Shown: piece by piece, positions 55,501 through 64,000 of the stretch
Numbering within the stretch: the stretch's first letter is position 1
How the letters are laid out: each line of letters starts with the position of its first letter
DNA from: Pogona vitticeps
Taxonomy: Eukaryota; Chordata; Lepidosauria; Squamata; Agamidae
Direction of reading: 5' to 3'
Assembly (NCBI RefSeq): GCF_051106095.1
Contig: NC_135786.1
Coordinates: forward strand, 20,061,001 to 20,125,000
Length of the DNA: 64,000 bases
Position numbers and translations under genes: made by a program
The notes under the pieces: model-generated
The model's database searches: none
Told to the model about the DNA's origin: nothing
The model's input: only the letters and a program-made list of their open reading frames with translations

Positions 55501-58195
55501 CTTCCCACTGGTCCGAACAGGTTCGTTAGATGGATATTAATATTTAGTTGTAGCTGCAGTTAATTTCTTTTGTTGGATTAAGATTCTGTAATGTGCTGTC
55601 ATAATGTGTCGACTTGGTGTGAAGCTGCTGGGTTTCAAAGTATGTCAGATGTTCAGTTAGTGGTTTGCCATTATCACCCTCATTGAGTTTCCATGGCTAA
55701 GTGGAGATTTGAATCCTGATCTCTTGAACACAAATAAAAAAGACAGGCAAATACAAAGTCTTTTGGATAAATGTTGGACTTTTGATTCTTAGATGAACTC
55801 CATAACTATTAGAATCAGCCAACTGATGTTCCAAATTTCCCATTTTGGGGTCTTGTAGTAGGGATGTGCTTGAAGTAGCCCTTGTCTCTTAAATTATAAT
55901 TTCTCAATACAGACATGTTCTAATCATTACATGATCTTGCAGACTTATTCATAGAGCAGATGAAGCTGATATCTTCTACCAGGAAATGTTGAAGAATAAT
56001 GTCTTCCTCACATTTTTCTCACTTCATAAATTGCTTCTTGTAAATATCAGGATAGATTTTTAAAAAGACAAAAACAGGAGCCAACAGGCCAGATAGTGAC
56101 TCAGAGATGGACACTAAAACTATTACTGTAGTTTAGCTGAGATCAAGCCATGATGCTGGTTACAGTGGCTAATGCTATTCACTATCTTCTTTCTACTGAA
56201 ATTCTGTTTTGCTGTTACAGATATAAGCTTCTGCTCACATGAATGAGAACACCTAACATTTCTTAGTTTTTTAATCCTGATTTCTAAGAAGTACAGTATT
56301 TACTTTGTGTATATATGCTGCTACAGTTTTGATCACTTTTATTTTTAGGTATATAAAAACAGTCTTGCATAGTATATTTGTGTAATCAATGCAAAAGAAA
56401 TGAGAAGGTGGAAAGAATATTTTAGTCAGCCATTTGAAGCATAGTGGGCAACATAAACAATTCAGCCACTGATGAATATATGAAGTGAATCAAAACTGTT
56501 TGCAAATACACCCCTTCCCCAATATAATGCTGCCCTCCTAAGTCAGCTCATAAAACTTTTGAATCTTGGACTTCAGTCCAAGAAGCAGAGTGTGCATGAG
56601 TAAGAAGGCACATTAAATAAACTGAAGTCATCTCATCTTCACTGAGCCAAGTTAGGCTGGCATGACTGGCAGCTGTTGGGTAATATGCCCAGTCTTGGTA
56701 GCAGTGAAGTTTGGACCATTTGATTTAAGTTGGAGCCAAATTAGAAAAATTAATCTTAAAAGCAGGGACTGCTGTGTCTACACCATCCTCTTTCTCTTCC
56801 ATCTATATAATGAAGTCACAATGATACATTTGTACCATCACATCTGTTTCCATGACTACAGACTATGATGTCATAAACACAATGCATTGTGGCCATACCA
56901 ACCTTCCATCATTTACTCTAAACTTAAGCAGGGCTAGGATCTGGTGATCTACCTCCAAGAAAAGTCTGTGTTTCTAGAAGGCATGCTGATGAGTCAGCAA
57001 GTCGCACCTTCCCTCGCAAGTGAAAACCGGGCCAGTTTAGATGGGTGGGACTGGATGGCTTATTATATCATTGCCACCTACATTTACATGTCAATAGGAG
57101 GTGTTCATTGCCTGCCTGTGGTCGCCTAGAAAAGTCCCTTTATGCAAAATGGAAGATGCTACATTTTGAATTCATGCAGTTCTGCTTTGGTTAGGAGAAT
57201 GATTGTAATAATTTCAACAAAATTGCGGACTGACACCGTTTGTTTCTTGCAAGTGAAAAGAAGAAAATTGGTGCCATGTTTCAACCTAGTAGGATTATTA
57301 AGAACTAGGGGCAATAGATAATGACAGTCTGCTGTGATATAGGCTATGGTTCTAAATGGAAATCTGATCATTTAATATATGAAGAGAAAGACACGCAACT
57401 ACAGTATGTCATACTGAATTAAACTACCCATCAGTATAGTCTGGTTCAGTAGTTTGGCTGTGGCTCTCTTGATCCCAGGCAACAGTCATTTAAGGCACTG
57501 TTAATTCAATCTTTTTTAAAAGTGGAGATGCTGAGGACTGAATCTGGAATCTAGTGGATACAAACAATATGTTTTCCAATTAGATTTGTGTAGCTTGTTG
57601 GTTTTCCTAACCAGGCTGCTTGTTGGGTTGTGTGCCATGAGTAAGAATCACTTGTGAACAACTAACAATAAAAGTTGTACTTTACAGATTTACTTGTTTT
57701 CCTTTTCCTTTCAGGGTATTAGTATGCGACAAACAATTATCATAAGTATGTGTAGACTAGTAGGCTAGTGCAAAATGAAAATAAAAACAGTAGACCAGTA
57801 ATATCTGTGCATGGTCCCATGAAAAAGCATTTAAATCAGTGAGGGGAACATTTAGGTATGGTGATCATTTATATATTGCCAGAACAAGCAAAACTAAACC
57901 AAATTAAATTTAAAAAGAACAGGTTTGCTTATTATACATAAACACTAATTTATACACAAATCTAGTAGTAGGTGTTAAAACTTAAACAGAAATGTGGTAC
58001 ATCTCATCATGGATATTAGGGAAGACTTTGGCCAGGTGGCTTTGATTCCTGTTCAGTCCACTCTCTTGGTGTTAATTGCTGATGGGCATTGGCAAATTTC
58101 TCTCTCTTTTTCTGCTTCTTTATAATTAAACCAGACAACCCTTTAAATAGAACAAGGATGACAAAAAAGCCTCCCCCAAGATGTCTTTGGACTGC

Positions 58196-58995
58196 AGTTT
58201 GTTTATTCAGTTTATATACCAAAGCAATATTCTGGGTGGCTTACAATAACATGCAATAATAAACAATTACACAAATATTTAAAAAATCAGCAGAATTGGA
58301 ATAATACAGTGGTGCCTCGCTTGATGACATTAATTCGTTCCAGAGAAATCGCTGTAGAGCGAAAACGTTGTCAAACGAAATAAAAAAACCCATTGAAACA
58401 CATTGTAAAGCGTTAAGTGCGTTCCAATGAGCTGAATACCTGCTCGTCCAGCGAAGATCCTCCATACGGCGACCATTTTCGGTGCCTGTAAAGTGAGGAA
58501 TCCGTCCTAGAAAACAGCAGGGGTCCATTTTCTTCAGCTGGTGGCCATTTTGAAACCCAATTACCAGCTGTTTGCTGATCGTCATAAAGCGAAAATTGGT
58601 TCCCGAAGCAGGGAACCAATCATCGCACAGCGAAAAAAACCCATTTAAAACATCATTTTGTGATCGCAAAAGCGATCGCAAAAACGTCAATGTAAAGTGG
58701 ATTCGTCGTAGAGCAGGGTAATTGTCCAGTGGGGCACAACTGTACTCTGTATGACAGCGGGACAGGGGTGTAAAATGCAACAGGAGCAGTGCAGAAAGCC
58801 TCCCTGAAAAGCAACATTTTCAATTGTCTTCTGAACATTGGCTTGGAGAGAGCCAGGCATAGCTCTCCTGGGACCTGGTTCCACAACATTAGAGCCACTG
58901 TGAAAAAGGACTGGCCATTCATGGAGGACTTCCAGGCTTCCATTGTGATGGCTACCTGGAGGAGCTTAGTCTTGGAAAATCTGGTAGGTCAGGCA
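58196..58995 (-). repeat. unclassified interspersed repeat, interrupted by a MITE
   Basis: The left piece (TTGTTTATTCAGTTTATATACC, GGGTGGCTTACAATAAC) and right piece (CCTCCCTGAAAAGCAACATT, GGGACCTGGTTCCACAACAT) flank the MITE at 58307-58722 and belong to the family at 61213-61560. The MITE therefore inserted later. Confidence 0.5.
58307..58722 (+). mobile_element. Tigger-like MITE
   Basis: TA precedes the terminus CAGTGGTGCCTCGCTTGATG. The interior holds CGCTGTAGAGCGAAAACGTT, GGCGACCATTTTCGGTGCC and GGTTCCCGAAGCAGGGAACC. The right end is degraded (GTGGATTCGTCGTAGAGCAG), so its boundary is approximate. Confidence 0.8.
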
Positions 58996-59839
58996 GATGA
59001 CATTGGAGAGAGACATTCGAACAATCCTCACCATTTATCATTCTTGCTAGGATTGATGGGAGTTGCAGTCAGATACTACCTACTTATTCCCCAACCTGGA
59101 AATAAAGGAGATCTAGAAATAGAGGATTTCCCTTTGCGAAGTAGTACATATATAGGCCCCAAACATGAAAAGAGACAAGGGAACAATTAATTTATCAGCA
59201 CCTGCAGGCTTACCCTGGCAGAAATCTCCTTGTCACAAGAGAATTTCTAGCTCAAAATGTAGATGGTATCTAAGAAAATTTATAAAAACACATTTCCTTT
59301 TATATGCATACCTATGAGCTAGACTATTTAAACTTTTCTGGAACCAATCAGAAGCAAAGTTAGGAGAGGACAAGTAATGTTCTGAACAGTGACTTGTTGT
59401 TCCAGGCTTTTCTGTAGAACACAGAGTGTGCTTGTGTAGTTAAAACAAGGACTTGTAGCTTCCTTATGTCACATTCTGTATGAAGAACTGCCAATTTCAG
59501 ATTTCCTTGTAGATGGATAGAATGGCAAGACATTTGATAGAAGGACAAAGCACCCTGTTAATCAGGGATAATGATCCTAGGAATACAGTAGTAGCGGTCA
59601 GTGGTGCTCGTAGGTATTTTAGTTCAAAACAATTTGGTAAATGTTACATGAGTGATACTTCAAAACTTTAAAAGTGTAGCATATTCTGTCAGAAGAGGAT
59701 AATAAGTCCAAATGTGTAGTGCTGCAGCATTGTCATAACTTCTATAAATCTTGCAAATGTCACAGTAATGTCCTCTACCTTTTGGCAGTAGAAAATTCAA
59801 ATTTTATTGTTTTGTGAGAACAGATGGTTTATACTGTTT

Positions 59840-60162
59840 CGTTCCAGCGAAATCGCTGTAGAGCGAAAACGTTGTCAAACGAAATAAAAAAACCCATTGA
59901 AACACATTGTAAACGGTTCAGTGTGTTCCGATGGGCTGAATACCTGCTCGTTCATCGAAGATCCTCCATACGGCGACCATTTTCGGTGTCTGTAAAGCGA
60001 GGAATCCATCCTAGAAAACAGCAGGGGTCCATTTTCTTCAGCCGGCGGCCATTTTGAAACCCGACAATCAGCTGTTTGCTGATCGTCGTAAAGCAAAAAT
60101 TGGTTCCCAAAGTAGGGAACCAATCATCACACAGCGAAAAAAACCCATTTAAAACATCATCT
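59840..60162 (+). mobile_element. internal MITE segment between 12-bp direct repeats
   Basis: The segment from CGTTCCAGCGAAATCGC to AAAACATCAT is closely similar to 58338-58667 but lacks both terminal repeats. The 12-bp repeat TTTATACTGTTT flanks it (59828-59839, 60163-60174). TA-flanked transposition does not explain this. Confidence 0.85.
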
Positions 60163-61212
60163 TTTATACTGTTTATACTGTGGAAGGGAGAATGAGTTTG
60201 AGGTCTGCTGTTATGACTTACTAAACCAGTTTTTAGTTGTCCCTTTCAAAATGTACCACTCATACACACTCTAATTTATATCCAGGACTATGAGGACCAA
60301 CAGGTAGGAAGAACTTGAAAAAGTTACTTTTCCCTACTTTGCCACTGTAAATAGGTCTGAATTTGTAATATAGTTCATTTCAAAGATGTTAAGAATTGTA
60401 TAGTGGCTTGTTCTGGTCTACTTAGAAATGTAAGGGTAAAGACACGTGTGACTTTTTGATGTTCTTCCGACTGAGTAATTGATGCACTTGAATGCAGCTT
60501 ACACTGATACCAAAGTTTGGGGGGCTTAATAAAAGAGGGAATTGTGATTTGTGTCATTTGCTCTTGTAAATGTCTGGCTTCCTGATCTGATTAAACATGC
60601 CATTTAATGTCAGTTGTCTTTCTTCATAATAGAACTGAGGAACAGCTCATCTCAAAGTATAATTTAGAGAGGTTTTATTGTTTGCAGCTACCTAACATGA
60701 ACAATTAGGTTCCTGCAGAGCAGTAGCTCCTACAAGAGAGAGGCAAGTACATGATTTACTGTGAGCTGGCTCTGATTTTGACAAAAGTCTTAACAAGTGC
60801 ATTGCACATTTGCTTGGGGAAGTTTTTCTCATTTGACTGTCAACCTGTTGAAATCAGGCATTACAGAACCCCAGGCCTGAGTAGCAAGAAGGAGTGTAGA
60901 ATACAATGATGCTGTGGGACCTGTGGATGCAGCCAACTATATACAGTATAAGTAATGTAATGCATAAAACACACTTGTGAGAGAGAAACAGAATAGTTGG
61001 AGTGGGGGGGGGGAGAATCAGGGACTAAGGGTAAAAAGTGCTTCACTCTGTACAGTATTTTTCAAGTTTCATCTCTTCAGGGGCTAGATTAAGGCATGCT
61101 AAGGCCTTAAGCTATGCCAAGTTTAAGAGGTCCGATAGAACTACCAAATTACGTGCATTAGTCTAACAACTATATAAAGCTGACATTTAAGTTTTAGAAA
61201 AAAAAAATATTT

Positions 61213-61560
61213 ACTGGCCCCTCTTAACTTATTTATTTATTTATTTATTTATTTACAATATTTTTAGCCGCCTTACCAGTGGCTTCTGGGCAGCGTACAA
61301 CATTAAAACGTAAAAACATTAAAAACATTTTAAAAGACAATATAAAATATCATATATTAAAATAATTCTTAAAACATTAAAATTAATAAGTCCTGCTGCT
61401 CATGTGGCCATGAATACTGTTTAACAGGGAATACTGTTTAATGAAAATGCTGGCTAAACAGAAAGGTCTTTGCCTGGCACCGAAAAGCCAAGAGTGTTGG
61501 AGCCAGGCGGATCTCTATAGGGAGGGCATTCCAAAGTTGGGGGAATCATACTCTGTAGTT
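61213..61560 (-). repeat. unclassified interspersed repeat, best member
   Basis: It starts with (TTTA)n, then TTTAGCCGCCTTACCAGTGG, GGGCAGCGTACAACATT, an A-rich scaffold, AAAGGTCTTTGCCTGGCACC and GGGAGGGCATTCCAAAGTTG. If read on the minus strand the (TAAA)n would be the 3' tail, as for a LINE or SINE. No coding sequence was seen. Confidence 0.55.
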
Positions 61561-61667
61561 TACGTTTTCAGCACTACCACTGCTACCTGTTTTGAATGTC
61601 AGAATTCAGCCTTGTTATATCAAATGTATCAAACGATTATATATCAAATAGTCCTTATATTATATGT

Positions 61668-61998
61668 AGAGATGGGGGTATTCGTAGATGAATATGAATA
61701 TCCCCCCACAGGTAACTGTCCACTCATAATTCTGCCACTGACATGAGCGCGATGGAGCCTTCCTATCGCTCCGTTGTCCACAATGGATTAGCCAGGCCTG
61801 GCAGAAGGCGGGATGACGAGCCTCTCTGCCAGGTCAAAGAGTGGCTAATCCATTGCGGACAACCGAGTAATAGGAAGGCTCCATCAAGCTCATGTCAGCG
61901 GCGGAATTGGGAGTGGGAGCTGGACCCTCATTATCTCTACCTGTGGGGGGATATTCGTATTCAAATACAAATATACGAATACAAATACCGCCATCTCT
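61668..61998. mobile_element. foldback TIR element, near complete
   Basis: The ends AGAGATGGGGGTATTCG and its inverse ...ATACCGCCATCTCT, plus CCCCCCACAGGTA against TACCTGTGGGGGG, form long arms of roughly 150 bp each. Inner arm pieces are GGAGCCTTCCTAT and CCACAATGGATTAGCCA. Target duplication is unclear, so the superfamily is undecided. A degraded relative lies at 14409-14702. Confidence 0.88.
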
Positions 61999-62493
61999 AA
62001 TTATATTAAATAGTGCTTACTAAAGGCAAGAGTGCATCTTAGCATATACAGAAAGCCCGTTTCCCTCAGGCTGGAACTGGAAAGAAAGGTTTCTGTGTCA
62101 CTAGATTTATAAGTGATATACAGATTCAGCCATGCTTGTATAAGTCCTTCTATTCATATGATGCAGCTGAAGGCACCATATGGGGCAGGTTGGGCTAGTG
62201 GTTCCTCAGTCTAATAGCTATTCTGGAGTAAAATGCCTGAGTTCTTGAGGATGTAGGTGAATTCAGAACACTTTAATGGTTTGGGGTTGTACTAGCATAG
62301 CAGAGTGACTAATTGGCCTACACTCCAATACTGTACAACTTATATGGTGCCTTCCATGTTCAGTTGATGTCACTATGTAAAGATGTTTGCATCTGCTTCT
62401 AATGCTCTGTCGCAAATGCCTTCTTGTTAACCCATGATTGCTCAGCTTCCGCAGTGGTATGTCTAGTCTTAAAAGCGACCCTTCTTTTTCCAG

Positions 62494-63526
62494 AAGAACC
62501 GACTCCTTCACATAAAATCATCAGCCCACCCTCTGGAGTAACTTACCCTCATGATGATGTCTCGGATTATGGCCTCAAGCCGTACCCCTTCGCTTTGCCT
62601 AGTCTTTCGGCAGATCACATGGGCAGATATGGACAGCCAGATAGCATAGGGTCAAAATGCTACTTGGACCCTGTCAAGGCTGCAGGTCCCCCTACTTTGA
62701 GCCCTAGGATTGAGATAACACCATCATATGAACTGATTCACCCAGGGGGTCCCTTCAGCAGCAGAGACACAGATCTGTTGGTAGAGCATCAGTCCAGCTC
62801 AGCTACCACTAGCCCAAGGTTTACCCTGCCTGTCCCTGGCTTTGAGAGCTACCGAGAACCGCTGTGCCTGAGCCCTCCTAGCAGTGGCTCTTCTGCAAGC
62901 TTCATTTCAGAGACAAATTTCTCTCCTTACACCTCACCATGCGTTTCACCAAATAATGGCCCTAGTGATGACCTTTGTCCACAGTTTCAAAACACCCATG
63001 CTCATTATTCCCCTAGAACCTCGCCAATAATGTCCCCACAAGCAACCATCGTGGAGGATACCTGCTTGGGCCCACGTTCACCATCACCACGTCCCAACTC
63101 AAGGTCGTCATCACCAGGAGCAAAGCGGAGGTACTCTTGCACTGAGCTCTACGGGAGTCAGCCGCCTTCTACTTCCCCGCGTCAATCGAGGACCCCCTCT
63201 CCACAGGCCTCTCCTCAGGTTCCCTTGAGAGAAGACGGATCTTCAGTCACTTACACCCAGTTGTCCACCTCCTCTAGCCTCATGGATGCAATGAGCAATC
63301 TCACTACCGATCCCTCCTGCGGAGTTCCTACAAAAATATGGAGAACCAGCCCGGATCCTTCTCCGGTGTCTTCTCACAAAGCCAGCATGCCATGCCATGT
63401 GCTTCAGCCTATTGAATACCTTGGATCTTGTGAGCAGGATGACAGGAGAAACCCACCACCAGAGTCAATCTTATTAGTGCCACCATCTTGGCCAAAGCAG
63501 CTGATGCCCGCAATACCTATCTGCAG
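62494..63526 (+). CDS. NFATC2: NFATC2 exon 2, calcineurin-regulated homology region
   Basis: The frame enters at phase 1 after CTTTTTCCAG and runs 344 full codons, leaving phase 2 at a GTAAGC donor (63527). With the canonical exon 1 this is residues 43-386. Visible in order: SPPSG; PRIEIT (about 113-118), the PxIxIT calcineurin dock; SPRFTLPVPGFE; the serine-rich region LSPPSSGSSASF (about 168-179); SP repeats SPYTSPCVSP and SPRTSPIMSP (about 186-224); AKRR nuclear localisation signal (about 252-255); SPDPSP; and VPPSWPKQLMPAIPIC at the end. All match NFATC2 rather than NFATC1/3/4. Calcineurin dephosphorylates these serines to release nuclear import. The DNA-binding Rel domain lies beyond the window. 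No disabling change was seen. Confidence 0.97.
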
Positions 63527-64000
63527 GTAAGCAGTGTGCCTTAGATTTACAAATTCTAACATGTTTTGACCCTGAAACCAGAAAACCCCAATACAGTATG
63601 TATGTGTGAAAGATAGTAGACTTTCACATCTTTCCTAAACAGTAGCCATCCCACTATTATTTATAAAGTTTTGTGAGTCTGTTTTGGTTGGATCTGTTGT
63701 TTGGGTTGCCAAATATCTATTTTCTACTACCACATACAGTAAAAACTTGTTCTAATTTGTTATCTGCAGCTGTGAGCTCAAAAGTGCACCAAACAAATTG
63801 TTTGTTTTGTTAATGATTCCACCTGCGGACTTGGCCAGGCTTCATTTCAGCTTCACAAAGGAGTAGCTAACTCCTTTGCAATCTACTAATTGTTCCTTTC
63901 AGATCCCTTCTCTGGTTGGCTTTATCTAAGCCAGATTCATGTATCTTTTTGAAGCTCAGAAAAATCAGCGTTTGCAGAGAGGAACCAAAAGTCAGGTTAA
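63527..64000 (+). other. NFATC2: NFATC2 intron 2, start
   Basis: The donor is CAG|GTAAGC. The remaining 470 bp hold no recognised feature; exon 3, which should begin by completing a Ser codon, is outside the window. Confidence 0.85.

Larger units (their letters stand above)
49043..62493 (+). other. NFATC2: NFATC2 intron 1 (canonical), 13.5 kb
   Basis: The donor is AG|GTTTGT and the acceptor is CTTCTTTTTCCAG before 62494, with a good pyrimidine tract. The upstream isoform uses the same acceptor from 32408. Besides the elements listed separately, parts of 50118-50240 look hAT-derived, and 49050-50790, 51550-55080, 55750-58190, 60180-61210 and 62000-62490 show no supported feature. Confidence 0.85.

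Noticed and set aside
58241-58780. 179-codon minus-strand frame
   Set aside because: It crosses the junction between an interspersed repeat and a MITE, so it is a chance frame.

Overview
The window looks like the nuclear genome of a squamate reptile, most likely a lizard. It carries Sauria-type SINEs, 5'-truncated Bov-B (RTE-clade) LINEs, a CR1 LINE, Penelope-like fragments, hAT and Tc1/mariner (Tigger-like) MITEs, and long compound microsatellites. No bacterial, plasmid or phage organisation is present. The species cannot be fixed from the sequence alone.

Only one protein-coding gene can be supported: NFATC2 (NFAT1), on the + strand and running off the right edge. Exon 2 (62494-63526) encodes most of the calcineurin-regulated domain, including the PRIEIT docking site, SP repeats, serine-rich region and the AKRR nuclear localisation signal. 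Two alternative first exons were found. The canonical one (CDS 48916-49042) carries the acidic activation motif LDFSILFDY. The upstream one (CDS 32345-32408) encodes 21 residues beginning MQRE, homologous to the alternative NFATC2 N-terminus known in mammals. Both end in phase 1 with the same G, followed by GT, and both fit the acceptor before 62494, where the split codon becomes Glu. The gene therefore spans at least 31.6 kb here.

Region by region: 1-31.8 kb is upstream intergenic DNA dense in repeats, with no supported exon. 31.8-33.8 kb is a CpG-rich block surrounding the upstream first exon. 35.5-37.3 kb holds a 5'-truncated Bov-B LINE with a 26-bp target duplication, itself carrying two later insertions. 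38.34-38.66 kb is a second CpG-rich block with a perfect RFX X-box, a GC box and a TATA-like element; it may be a third promoter. 39.8-41.7 kb holds three hAT elements. 48.4-48.9 kb is the CpG-rich promoter and 5' UTR of the canonical first exon. 49.0-62.5 kb is intron 1, with an inverted Sauria SINE pair, Tigger-like MITEs, an antisense Penelope-like fragment and a foldback element.

The most interesting points are the conserved alternative first exon, the X-box/TATA CpG block between the two first exons, the three-layer LINE/Penelope nest, and hammerhead-ribozyme-like cores in three Penelope-like fragments. I did not find a convincing wholly new biological system.
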